From JAYVIQ01 sp043770215 (GTDB lineage: Bacteria > Bacteroidota > Bacteroidia > Cytophagales > JAAEPT01), in NCBI GenBank assembly GCA_043770215.1, contig JAYVIQ010000127.1, positions 1 through 17,247 on the forward strand: 17,247 nucleotides of DNA. The letters run 5' to 3'. Positions within the stretch are counted from its first letter, which is position 1. Each line of letters begins with the position of its first letter. Both the position numbers and the translations under genes were made by a program. The notes below the pieces were generated by a model. It worked only from the letters and a program-made list of their open reading frames with translations. It made no database searches and was not told where the DNA came from. This document shows positions 7,556 to 14,833 of this stretch, in pieces.

Positions 7556-7828
7556 CTTTTAGGTGTATTTAAAAAAGAAATTGTTTTTATCAAGTGTTTA
7601 ATTTTTTATTCAGATTGTATCTTTTTTCTTTACAATTTAGTTTTTTTAAAAAATGGAGTCAAAACTCTTGGATATAATTTCAATGCATATGAGTATCTTT
7701 ACAAGTGCAAAAAAATAGTAAAATCTAGTAAGCCAAATTTAGAAAATGGAACTGCAAAAGGGGCTTGGCTGTATACTAAAACAACGAATAAATTAATTTT
7801 ATTCATTGATGAGAATGTTAGTTCTTAA
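7556..7828 (+). other. Open frame without a start codon in the 589-bp gap, possible gene remnant
   Basis: The stretch 7477-8065 has no intact gene. After the bamD promoter, one plus-strand frame stays open for 90 codons, from a TAG at 7553-7555 to the TAA at 7826-7828. It contains no ATG, GTG or TTG. The second half (from 7655) reads like protein, with mixed polar and hydrophobic residues (GYNFNAYEYLYKCKK, then ENGTAKGAWLYT). The first half is Phe/Ile/Leu-rich, as expected from AT-rich noncoding DNA. I do not recognise it. It could be the tail of a decayed gene or chance. I see nothing definite in 7829-8065. Confidence 0.25.
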
Positions 7829-8065
7829 AGACATGAATCATAAGCACTTGAATATTCATTTCAACAAAATACTGAAAGTTAGCTACCTGTTAAGGATGGT
7901 ATTGAAAAAATGACTATTTATTTCCAAGAATAGACTAGTTATTTTCTTTACACATTAAAAGTAAGTTCTAAAGCTGGTTTAATTACGTAATTTCTAAAGT
8001 GTTCTTTTCTTAAACTTTATAGTTCGTGTATGCGTATTGTTTAAAACATCATTAAATTGCACCAA

Positions 8066-8473
8066 ATGTTAGAGTTTCAAACAGAAAGAGCCAAGTATCA
8101 TGTGAAAGATAATGTGTTCTATTTAGATTATATATTAGACACTTATTATGATGACTTAGAGGCTAAAGAAGCCATAAAAATGGTTCATAGTTTTTTAGAT
8201 ATAAATGAAATAAAGCTACTGCCCATTGTTGTCTCTGCCAATACCTGCAATCCTAAGTTCACTTTTGCCGCAAGACGTATTCTTTCATCCAAAGAAGCAC
8301 TTTGTAGGTATACTTGTATAGCAATAGTTGTAAACAACCCGCTACAAAAAATTTTAGGGAGCTTATTTTTGGCTATGTGTCCAATTAATGCTTCGCCTAT
8401 AAAACTTTTCGATTCTAAAGAAGAAGCACTTTTTTGGGTAGAAGAATTATCTCTCAAAGTTGTAGCAAATTAA
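8066..8473 (+). CDS. DUF7793 / SpoIIAA-like (STAS-fold) small protein
   Basis: A cytoplasmic protein of 135 residues with no signal peptide or membrane span. It has an N-terminal beta strand pair (YHVKDNVFYLDYI), an acidic helix (LEAKEAIKMVHSFL), a strand (LLPIVVSA), a helix with FAARRILSSKEA, a strand (CIAIVVNNPLQKILGSLFLAM) and the closing IKLFDSKEEALFWVEE. That order and the last two blocks match the Bacteroidota family I know as DUF7793, related to STAS/SpoIIAA-like domains. Its biochemical role is unknown to me. The ATG at 8066 is chosen over an in-frame TTG three codons upstream (8057). It stands alone, tail to tail with gldB. Confidence 0.65.
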   Translation: MLEFQTERAKYHVKDNVFYLDYILDTYYDDLEAKEAIKMVHSFLDINEIKLLPIVVSANTCNPKFTFAARRILSSKEALCRYTCIAIVVNNPLQKILGSLFLAMCPINASPIKLFDSKEEALFWVEELSLKVVAN

Positions 8474-8520
8474 CCTCAAGAGTTTTGTCTTACATTATAC
8501 TATTTAAAGCAAACGGGCAC

Positions 8521-9510
8521 TTATTTTTTTGGTTTGTAACCAGATTGTACAAATATTTTAATGTGATCAGTTTCGCTCATAAGTTGTTGTAGAGAAGCTT
8601 CTGTTTTCTCTGCATATGATTTTACAATTTGATATCCCAACCAACGTCCTATACGCCCAGGACATTTGTCTCCAATTTCTACACAATTTGGTCTATCAGA
8701 TAAAAAAAGACGTATGTTTTCGCCTTTAGTATTGTAAAACAATTCGTTTTTTGTAAAATACGAGTAAATCATGTATTCATTTGATTGTATTTCTTCCCAA
8801 TCATTTGCACTATAATCAAACAGCTCATATTCTTCTTTGCAAGGCAATACTTTACGCATAAAATAGTATTGTTTACCAAACTTTATCATTTGATTGATTA
8901 ATTTTTGATCCGGTAAATACTGTACATATCGGTTAGACATTGCATAAGCTGCCTTAGTATCTACGGTATTTTTATTTAAATAACGTTTTATATAATCTGG
9001 CATTTCTTCTCTATGAGGCTGATAATGCGCTGTGCTATCTAAAAAGTAATCTAAACCAATCAGCAGCAAACTATCTGCGTCATTGATTACATAGTCTCCA
9101 AATCCAGAGATTAATGTATTTACTTCGGGTTGTTTAAAATCTGAGTAAAAATAGGTGATGTTTTTAAACAACTCTGTTAAGCTTGTTTTTTGTGCCGAAA
9201 AATCGCCAAATTGATTTTTAACATCCATTTTTAAGGTATCTAGTAAAGGGCTTCCAAGCCAAATCAATTGTTTTAAAACTAAATCTCTAGGTATGCCAGC
9301 ATCTTGATGGTAAGAAGCATAAAGTTTGTGCTTTTGAAGAAATGCAAACGCTTGCTGTGGCGTTTTAATGGCAGAGAACTCTTTTTCTAAATGTACTACT
9401 TTTGCTTCTATTTGTATTTTAGATGTATCTAATTGTTCAGAACATTTTTTCTTGCAAGAGCACAAAAAGAATATAAAGAAAAAGGGTAGTATTATTTTTT
9501 TGTTATTCAT
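8521..9510 (-). CDS. gldB: Gliding motility lipoprotein GldB
   Basis: A lipoprotein required for gliding in Flavobacterium, where it is tied to the GldA-N set that supports surface adhesin movement and type IX secretion. The 329 residues begin with a lipoprotein signal: MNNKKIILPFFFIFFL, lipobox LCSC with lipidated Cys19. Family blocks include FFLDSTAHYQPHREEMPDYI, MSNRYVQYLPDQ and GDKCPGRIGRWLGYQIVKSY near the C-terminus. An in-frame TTG 57 bases upstream (9567) would add 19 residues before the signal peptide and is rejected; ATG 9510 sits behind a good promoter. In flavobacteria gldC usually adjoins gldB, but here a convergent DUF7793 gene lies downstream and gldC is not in the window. GldB homologues also occur in non-gliding members, so gliding is not proven. 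Confidence 0.85.
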   Translation of the reverse strand: MNNKKIILPFFFIFFLCSCKKKCSEQLDTSKIQIEAKVVHLEKEFSAIKTPQQAFAFLQKHKLYASYHQDAGIPRDLVLKQLIWLGSPLLDTLKMDVKNQFGDFSAQKTSLTELFKNITYFYSDFKQPEVNTLISGFGDYVINDADSLLLIGLDYFLDSTAHYQPHREEMPDYIKRYLNKNTVDTKAAYAMSNRYVQYLPDQKLINQMIKFGKQYYFMRKVLPCKEEYELFDYSANDWEEIQSNEYMIYSYFTKNELFYNTKGENIRLFLSDRPNCVEIGDKCPGRIGRWLGYQIVKSYAEKTEASLQQLMSETDHIKIFVQSGYKPKK

Positions 9511-9543
9511 TTTATTTTTTGAAATAGTAAACCTAACGAAATG

Positions 9544-9577
9544 CAAAAATAAGTAATAACTTAGCAATTGATTGAAA
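9544..9577 (-). promoter_or_regulatory. Candidate promoter of gldB
   Basis: Minus-strand TATTTTTG (9551-9544) is an exact TAnnTTTG box 33 bases before the gldB ATG. A weaker -33 element TTTC (9577-9574) lies 22 bases upstream of it. The site sits in the divergent region shared with the outer-membrane barrel gene. Confidence 0.5.
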
Positions 9578-9588
9578 AATTTTAAACT

Positions 9589-10239
9589 ATGAAAAAAATA
9601 TATTTATCAATACTGTTAGTTGTAGCCGTTTATGCTTCAAAGGCACAAGTAGAAATTGGTGTCCAGTTTTCACCTTGTTTGTCTACCACCAGAATAGAAT
9701 CTAAAACACAAGCGTTTGATTTCGACAGCTACAAATCTGGCATTAGATTTAATACGGGTTTAGTGGCAGATATTTTTTTAAGAGACAATATTGCTATATC
9801 TACAGGTTTATGGTACTCTGTAAAACGCTCTGGCATAACAGTAAAAGATTCTATTACAACAACAAACTCTGTTTCAAACACACAATACCTAAATTTACCT
9901 ATTGGTTTAAAGCTTTATACTCAAGAAATTATGGCAAATATGAGGTTGTTTTTGCAAGTAGGTGGCGTAGCAGATTTTAAAATTTCTAAAGATAAAATAA
10001 AGCAAAATGCAAAAGAATTGATAAACCCTAATTCTTTTTCTAAACCATTTAACTCTTCTGTAAATGTAAGTATTGGTACAGAAATTAAAATAGGAAGCCA
10101 CAACAAGCTTTTTGGCTCTATTTTTTACAACAGAGGATTAATAAATATGCTCAAAAAAGATTATGCTACATCATTAAATAGCCAAAATGTATCTTTAAAC
10201 TCTGATCAAATGGGGCTTACGTTTGGTTACAAGTTCTAA
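9589..10239 (+). CDS. PorT-like outer-membrane beta-barrel protein
   Basis: 216 residues with a signal peptide (1-19 or 1-20, cut near SKA/Q). Alternating amphipathic strands follow, such as GIRFNTGLVADIFL, IAISTGLWYSVK, YLNLPIGLKLY and LFLQVGGVADFKI, and the chain ends in GLTFGYKF with a C-terminal Phe, as in proteins inserted by the BAM complex. The pattern matches the small eight-stranded PorT/OMP_b-brl_2 barrels of Bacteroidota. Those families are broad, so the specific role (including any part in type IX secretion) cannot be inferred, despite gldB being divergent next to it. ATG 9589 follows an A/T-rich leader. Confidence 0.75.
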   Translation: MKKIYLSILLVVAVYASKAQVEIGVQFSPCLSTTRIESKTQAFDFDSYKSGIRFNTGLVADIFLRDNIAISTGLWYSVKRSGITVKDSITTTNSVSNTQYLNLPIGLKLYTQEIMANMRLFLQVGGVADFKISKDKIKQNAKELINPNSFSKPFNSSVNVSIGTEIKIGSHNKLFGSIFYNRGLINMLKKDYATSLNSQNVSLNSDQMGLTFGYKF

Positions 10240-10250
10240 TTTTTTAGTTA

Positions 10251-10298
10251 TAGAGCTACGCTTTAAATAAGTAATACTACTTTTAAAATGTAGCTCTA
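10251..10298 (+). terminator. Terminator hairpin after the outer-membrane barrel gene
   Basis: TAGAGCTAC (10251-10259) pairs with GTAGCTCTA (10290-10298). An inner AAGTA/TACTT stem (10269-10273 with 10278-10282) and TTTAAA/TTTAAA pairing extend it into one long imperfect hairpin. ATTTTTAT follows on the plus strand. It lies between convergent genes and may also stop the SGNH gene, though the T tract on that side is weaker. Confidence 0.65.
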
Positions 10299-10307
10299 AT
10301 TTTTATA

Positions 10308-10883
10308 TTAAATCAAAACATCTATAATTTTATCTACCCATAAATCATACATTTTGGTAGATGGATGTAATAAATCTGAAGCCAGTAATGCTATTTCTTT
10401 GTTTGCTTTTTCTGAAATTGGTGTAATAGAAATAAACTGAATTTGATGCTTTTGAGCCACTTTTTCTATCAAAATATTTAATTCTCGAATTTCAAAACCA
10501 ATATAACTTTGCCAGTTTTTGCCAAAAGGGGTTGCCCCATAATTTGGCACGCTTAGTATGAAAATATTATTTTTGTCCTTGATTTTTTCAAATGAAAAAG
10601 CAATTAACTTTTCTAGCTCCTTTTCATATTGCACAATACTCAAGCCTTGGTATTGATTGTTTACACCAATAAGAATGGATATAAAATCATACTTAGATGC
10701 CAATGTTGTATTTGCCAATTCTTTGTTAAGATTTTGTACTGTCCAGCCAGTTTTAGCAATTACTGTTGGTGTTTTCCAGTTTTTTTTCTGAGCCAAAAGA
10801 TATGGAAATGTTTTGTTTGCTTCTACACTTTCACCAATAGTGTATGAGTCTCCTAATGCTAGATACGTGTGTTTGTTAAGCAT
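10308..10883 (-). CDS. SGNH/GDSL-family hydrolase
   Basis: A serine esterase or lipase of the SGNH fold, 191 residues with no signal peptide, so probably cytoplasmic. Block I is LGDSYT (Ser13 nucleophile), block II Gly46 in AKTGW, block III GVNN (73-76, Asn as oxyanion donor), and block V DLLHPS (Asp170, His173). The catalytic set is complete. The substrate cannot be told from sequence. The start is ATG 10883, which shares one base with the recG stop (TAATG), so translation is coupled to recG. An upstream TTG at 10901 lies inside recG and is not needed. Confidence 0.85.
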   Translation of the reverse strand: MLNKHTYLALGDSYTIGESVEANKTFPYLLAQKKNWKTPTVIAKTGWTVQNLNKELANTTLASKYDFISILIGVNNQYQGLSIVQYEKELEKLIAFSFEKIKDKNNIFILSVPNYGATPFGKNWQSYIGFEIRELNILIEKVAQKHQIQFISITPISEKANKEIALLASDLLHPSTKMYDLWVDKIIDVLI

Positions 10884-12976
10884 TAGCTTATTGCCCCCCA
10901 ATCTACTTTATTGCCTTTCATTTTAGAAATTTGTTTGTATAAAATTGCATTTGCCGGATGCTGCAATTTTAAGTCTTTGCTCAGTATTTTTTCTGCCATA
11001 GCTCTAGCTTCTTTTAAAATAGCGCCATCAAATACTAAGCTAGCTAACTTTAATTCTAAAACACCACTTTGTTTTGTGCCAGACATATCTCCAGGCCCCC
11101 TTAGTTTTAAGTCTACATCGGCTATTTCAAAACCGTCTGTTGTTCTCACCAAAGTTTCCATTCTTACTTTTCCGTCTTGAGAAAGTTTGTTTCCGGTAAC
11201 TAAGACACAAAAACTCTGATTGCCTCCTCTTCCTACTCTACCTCTTAACTGATGCAGTTGTGCCAATCCAAATCTTTCGGCATTTTCTATAACCATTATG
11301 GTAGCATTTGGTACGTTTACACCTACTTCTATAACCGTAGTTGCTACCATTATTTGGGTTTCTTTGCGTACAAACCTAGCCATTTCGCTTTCTTTTTCTG
11401 ATGGGCTAAGTTTGCCGTGCACTATACTTACGTGGTAGTTGGGGAAATTTCTAACAATATCATGGTAGCCATCCATCAAGTTTTTTAAGTCTATTTTTTC
11501 GCTTTCTTCTATCAAAGGAAATACTACATAAGCCTGATGCCCTTTTTTGATCTCCTCTTCTATCATACCGTACACCCTTAGTCTGCTTGTTTCATACTTA
11601 TGTACGGTTTTTATGGGCTTTCTTCCTGCGGGCAGTTCGTCTATAACAGATACTTCTAAGTCTCCATAAACTGTCATGGCAAGTGTCCTTGGTATGGGAG
11701 TTGCTGTCATGACTAAAATATGAGGGGGTATATGTTCTTTTTTATTCCAAAGCCTTGCCCTTTGGGCTACGCCAAACCTATGTTGCTCATCTATAACACA
11801 AATACCTAAATTTTTAAACTTCACTTTATCTTCTAGCAGCGCATGTGTACCCACCAATATTTGCAAGCTTCCGTCTTCTAAGGCTGTATGAATTTCTGCC
11901 CTCTCTTTTTTTTTGCTACTTCCTGTTAGCAGTTTTAGTTTGATGTCTAGCTTTTGGCAATATTCAAAAAGCCCTTGAAAGTGTTGTTCTGCAAGTATTT
12001 CAGTAGGCGCCATAATGCACGCCTGCGCGCCATTGTCTAAAGCCATAAGCATACAAATAAAAGCTACAATGGTTTTTCCAGAACCCACATCTCCTTGAAG
12101 CAAACGGTTCATTTGTTTTCCGCTTCCAACATCTGTTCTAATTTCTCTAATTACCTTTTTTTGGGCATTTGTAAGGTCGAAAGGCAAAATAGTTTCATAA
12201 AATTTTCTGAGTGTTTGAAGATTCCTTACAACAAGACCAGGAGATGACGCTCTATGAATGCCTTTTTCTAACAACATTTTGAGCTGAATGTAAAAAAGCT
12301 CTTCAAACTTTATTCTTGTTTGTGCTTTTTGCAGTAGTTTTTCATCGCTTGGAAAATGGATATTAGCCAAAGCCTCTTTTTTCCCAATCAATCCAAAAGT
12401 AGCTAACAAATACTCTGGCAAGGTTTCTTCTAATTTTGGTATGGCTTGAGAAAGCAACTCTTTCATGGCTCTGGATACACCTTTGCTGTCTAAAAACACA
12501 CGTTTCATAGACTCAGAGGTATGGTATACAGGCGATAGTTTTGTTTGAACTTCTTTGTTTTCTCCTATTTTTTCTAATTCAGGATGTGCAAAGTTCAGCT
12601 TATTTCCAAAAACAGAGGGTTTTCCAAAAAGAATGTACTCTTGACCAATAACAATATTTTTTGCTACCCATTGCGCTCCTTGAAACCAAATCAAATCTAC
12701 TACACCTGTTTCGTCTTTAAAAATTGCGTTGAGTCTTTGTTGGTGCGTAGTACCATTTTTTGAAAAATTTACTATTTTACCTTTGATCTGTACATTGTTC
12801 ATGTCAGACCTAAGCTCGTTTATTTTGTAAAAAGTAGTTCTGTCATCATATCTAAAAGGAAAAATTTCTAGAAAATCTCCGAAAGTGAAAATAGCCATGT
12901 CTTTGTTTAGCACAGATCCTTTCTGCGGACCTATCCCTTTCAAAAATTCTATCTTAGAGTCGAGAAAATTAGACAT
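10883..12976 (-). CDS. recG: ATP-dependent DNA helicase RecG
   Basis: A double-stranded DNA translocase that reverses stalled forks and processes Holliday junctions and R-loops. The 697 residues match the family. An N-terminal wedge/OB domain (about 55-135) contains FRYDDRT and IKGKIVNF. Superfamily 2 motifs follow in order: GDVGSGKT (Walker A, 295-302), APTEILAEQH, GTHALLE, the RecG-type DEQH box (396-399), MTATPIPRT, ATTVIEVGVNVPNAT, and QLHQLRGRVGRG. The C-terminal TRG-like region contains DLKLRGPGDMSGTKQSG. ATG at 12976 lies behind the short open stretch 12977-13140. The SGNH hydrolase gene is attached downstream by a one-base overlap. Confidence 0.97.
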   Translation of the reverse strand: MSNFLDSKIEFLKGIGPQKGSVLNKDMAIFTFGDFLEIFPFRYDDRTTFYKINELRSDMNNVQIKGKIVNFSKNGTTHQQRLNAIFKDETGVVDLIWFQGAQWVAKNIVIGQEYILFGKPSVFGNKLNFAHPELEKIGENKEVQTKLSPVYHTSESMKRVFLDSKGVSRAMKELLSQAIPKLEETLPEYLLATFGLIGKKEALANIHFPSDEKLLQKAQTRIKFEELFYIQLKMLLEKGIHRASSPGLVVRNLQTLRKFYETILPFDLTNAQKKVIREIRTDVGSGKQMNRLLQGDVGSGKTIVAFICMLMALDNGAQACIMAPTEILAEQHFQGLFEYCQKLDIKLKLLTGSSKKKERAEIHTALEDGSLQILVGTHALLEDKVKFKNLGICVIDEQHRFGVAQRARLWNKKEHIPPHILVMTATPIPRTLAMTVYGDLEVSVIDELPAGRKPIKTVHKYETSRLRVYGMIEEEIKKGHQAYVVFPLIEESEKIDLKNLMDGYHDIVRNFPNYHVSIVHGKLSPSEKESEMARFVRKETQIMVATTVIEVGVNVPNATIMVIENAERFGLAQLHQLRGRVGRGGNQSFCVLVTGNKLSQDGKVRMETLVRTTDGFEIADVDLKLRGPGDMSGTKQSGVLELKLASLVFDGAILKEARAMAEKILSKDLKLQHPANAILYKQISKMKGNKVDWGAIS

Positions 12977-13145
12977 ACTCTAAAAGTACATAATTAGGGC
13001 TTACTGAAAAAGTGAAAATACATAATTTAGACAATTGTACTGTAAAGATTGCTTGTACTTTGCTTGCAGCATAAACCAAAACGAATAGGGCATAGATTTA
13101 GATTCTTTTAGGCGTATTAGCCATTACTAAAGAAAAAGTCAATAA

Positions 13146-13177
13146 AAAAGGCTTGAAACGTAAGTTTCAAGCCTTTT
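13146..13177 (-). terminator. Intrinsic terminator of tRNA-His
   Basis: GGCTTGAAAC (13150-13159), loop GTAA, GTTTCAAGCC (13164-13173) form a perfect 10-bp stem extended by an AAAA/TTTT pair, starting two bases past the tRNA. A T-rich tract follows on the minus strand. Confidence 0.9.
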
Positions 13178-13178
13178 G

Positions 13179-13253
13179 GGTGGATGATGGGGTTCGAACC
13201 CACGACCCTCGGTACCACAAACCGATACTCTAACCAGCTGAGCTACAACCACC
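13179..13253 (-). tRNA. tRNA-His (anticodon GUG)
   Basis: A full cloverleaf folds on the minus strand. The D stem is GCTC/GAGT, the anticodon stem TCGGT/ACCGA has loop TTGTGGT (anticodon GTG at 13218-13216), and the T arm is GTGGG-TTCGAAC-CCCAT. The extra 5' base G-1 (13253) opposite C73 (13179) is the histidine identity element. CCA is not encoded. The acceptor stem GTGGTTG/CATCCAC contains a T5-T68 mismatch (13248 with 13184). It has its own promoter and terminator, so it is a single-gene unit between recG and pyrC. Confidence 0.95.
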
Positions 13254-13283
13254 ATTTAATTCTAATAAATCAGAATCGGTTTG

Positions 13284-13314
13284 CAAAAGTAGATACTACT
13301 TTTGACATTTCCAA
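13284..13314 (-). promoter_or_regulatory. Promoter of tRNA-His, overlapping a 9-bp palindrome
   Basis: On the minus strand TTG (13314-13312), 20 bases, then TACTTTTG (13291-13284) is an exact match to the Bacteroidota consensus. It lies 30 bases before the tRNA 5' end. The -7 box forms one arm of the dyad CAAAAGTAG-ATA-CTACTTTTG (13284-13304). The -33 element begins right after the pyrC stop. Confidence 0.7.
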
Positions 13315-13318
13315 GATT

Positions 13319-14650
13319 TTATCTAATAAATGTGAGCCTTTTTCCAGATTCGCCTTCTATTATTTTTCCGTCTTGGTAAGATATTCTTCCAGAAACTATT
13401 GTTTTGTCTATGGTAGAGCTAAATTCGTAACCATCAAAAGGAGACCATTTGCAACTATACAACAATGATTCTTTGCTGACTAGGTGTTTTTTATGTAAGT
13501 CTACCAGCACCAAATCTGCAAAATATCCTTCTCTTATGTACCCTCTTTTTTCAATTTCGAAGCACTTAGCCACATTATGGGCTGTTTTCTCCGCAATTTG
13601 CTCTAATGTTATTTTACCTTGATGATAGAACTCTAACAAAGCCAAAAGGCTGTGCTGCACCAAAGGACCACCAGAAGGAGCGGTCCAATAATTTTGTTCC
13701 TTTTCTTCTAGAGTATGAGGCGCATGATCTGTGGCAAGCACATCTATAGTACCATCCAATACTGCTGCCAATATTGCTTCAGCATCTGACAAAGATTTTA
13801 CAGCCGGGTTCCATTTGATAAAGTTTCCCTTGCTTGCATAATCTTGGTCATTAAACCAAAGATGGTGTGTACAGGCCTCTGAAGTAATTCTTTTTTCTTC
13901 TAAAGGAATCTTATTTGAGAAAAGTGCAAGTTCTTCTTTGGTAGAAATGTGAAGTACGTGCAGTCTAGTATTGTATTTTTTTGCTAAGTCTACAGCCATA
14001 GAAGAACTCCTAAAACAAGCTTCTCTGCTGCGTATGGTTGGATGGTGGATTACAGGCATGTCATCACCGTATTTTTCTTTGAATAGAGCAAGATTTGCCC
14101 TAATCATAGGCTCATCTTCACAATGTGTGGCTATCAAAATATTAACTTTACTAAAAATATTGGTTAGTGTCTGCTCATTATCTACCAACATATTGCCAGT
14201 AGAAGATCCCATAAAAACCTTTAAGCCACATACATTTTTTGCATTCGTTTTCAAAACCTCTTCTATGTTGTCATTAGATGCGCCCATAAAAAAAGAATAA
14301 TTTGCCAATGAATTTTGTGAAGCAATTTGATATTTGGCTTCTAAAAGTTCTTGTGTAAGGGTTTGTGGATTTGTGTTTGGCATTTCCATAAAAGATGTTG
14401 TACCGCCTGCCACAGCTGCCCTACTTTCGCTGTAGATATTTCCTTTGTGAGTTAAGCCGGGCTCTCTAAAATGCACTTGATCATCTATTAGTCCAGGCAA
14501 AAGGTATTTCCCACTTGCATCTACAACATGAGCTGAAGGATCAGAAATAGAAAAATCAATTTTTTCTATCAAATTTCCGTTTATTAGTAAGTCTTTTTGT
14601 ACTATTAAGCCCTCATTGACGATGGAAGCATTTTTAATGAGTATTTTCAT
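13319..14650 (-). CDS. pyrC: Dihydroorotase, class I (amidohydrolase family)
   Basis: Closes carbamoyl-aspartate to dihydroorotate in pyrimidine synthesis, a zinc enzyme of the cytoplasm. The 443 residues fit class I (about 430-450). Seen in order: an N-terminal small beta domain, LLPGLIDDQVHFREPG (50-65), the MEMPNT block, GLKVFMGSSTG (with the Lys that is carbamylated in many members), ATHCED, LHVLHIS, and DVLATDHAPH (catalytic Asp). The metal-binding HxH of the first motif reads Gln58-Val-His60, so one expected zinc ligand is replaced. The remaining ligands, Arg62 and the DHAPH block are intact, so the protein is probably active; a pseudo-dihydroorotase is the alternative. ATG 14650. Monocistronic as far as can be seen. 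Confidence 0.9.
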   Translation of the reverse strand: MKILIKNASIVNEGLIVQKDLLINGNLIEKIDFSISDPSAHVVDASGKYLLPGLIDDQVHFREPGLTHKGNIYSESRAAVAGGTTSFMEMPNTNPQTLTQELLEAKYQIASQNSLANYSFFMGASNDNIEEVLKTNAKNVCGLKVFMGSSTGNMLVDNEQTLTNIFSKVNILIATHCEDEPMIRANLALFKEKYGDDMPVIHHPTIRSREACFRSSSMAVDLAKKYNTRLHVLHISTKEELALFSNKIPLEEKRITSEACTHHLWFNDQDYASKGNFIKWNPAVKSLSDAEAILAAVLDGTIDVLATDHAPHTLEEKEQNYWTAPSGGPLVQHSLLALLEFYHQGKITLEQIAEKTAHNVAKCFEIEKRGYIREGYFADLVLVDLHKKHLVSKESLLYSCKWSPFDGYEFSSTIDKTIVSGRISYQDGKIIEGESGKRLTFIR

Positions 14651-14833
14651 AATCAGAGTATTGATTCTTCTAAAATTTATCTACTTCTAAGGTGTAAGGT
14701 ATTGGATTTAATTACCCAATACATTTAAAGTTATAATTGAAACAAATAATACCTTTCTATTTTAGAGGGGTATGCAAATGTATAATCTAGCCTAAAACTC
14801 GTACCTTGTACCGAAATTACAAAATACTACACA

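Noticed and set aside
7651..7717. Short ATG frame from 7653 (MESKLLDIISMHMSIF...)
   Set aside because: Only 21 codons, no family resemblance, and it conflicts with the longer frame in the same stretch.
9511..9567. N-terminal extension of GldB from TTG 9567
   Set aside because: It would put 19 residues before a lipoprotein signal peptide and run across the predicted promoter; ATG 9510 gives a normal lipoprotein.
10884..10901. TTG start at 10901 for the SGNH hydrolase
   Set aside because: It lies inside recG and adds six residues with no counterpart in the fold; ATG 10883 overlaps the recG stop in the common TAATG style.
13184..13468. Plus-strand frame of 94 codons crossing tRNA-His and the pyrC 3' end
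   Set aside because: It translates the complement of a tRNA and of pyrC. MMGFEPTTLGTT-type peptides are a known false call over antisense tRNA.
14775..14782. TACATTTG on the minus strand as a pyrC promoter
   Set aside because: The -7 box fits, but no TTG-like -33 element lies at the right distance and the leader would be about 120 bases; kept only as a remark.
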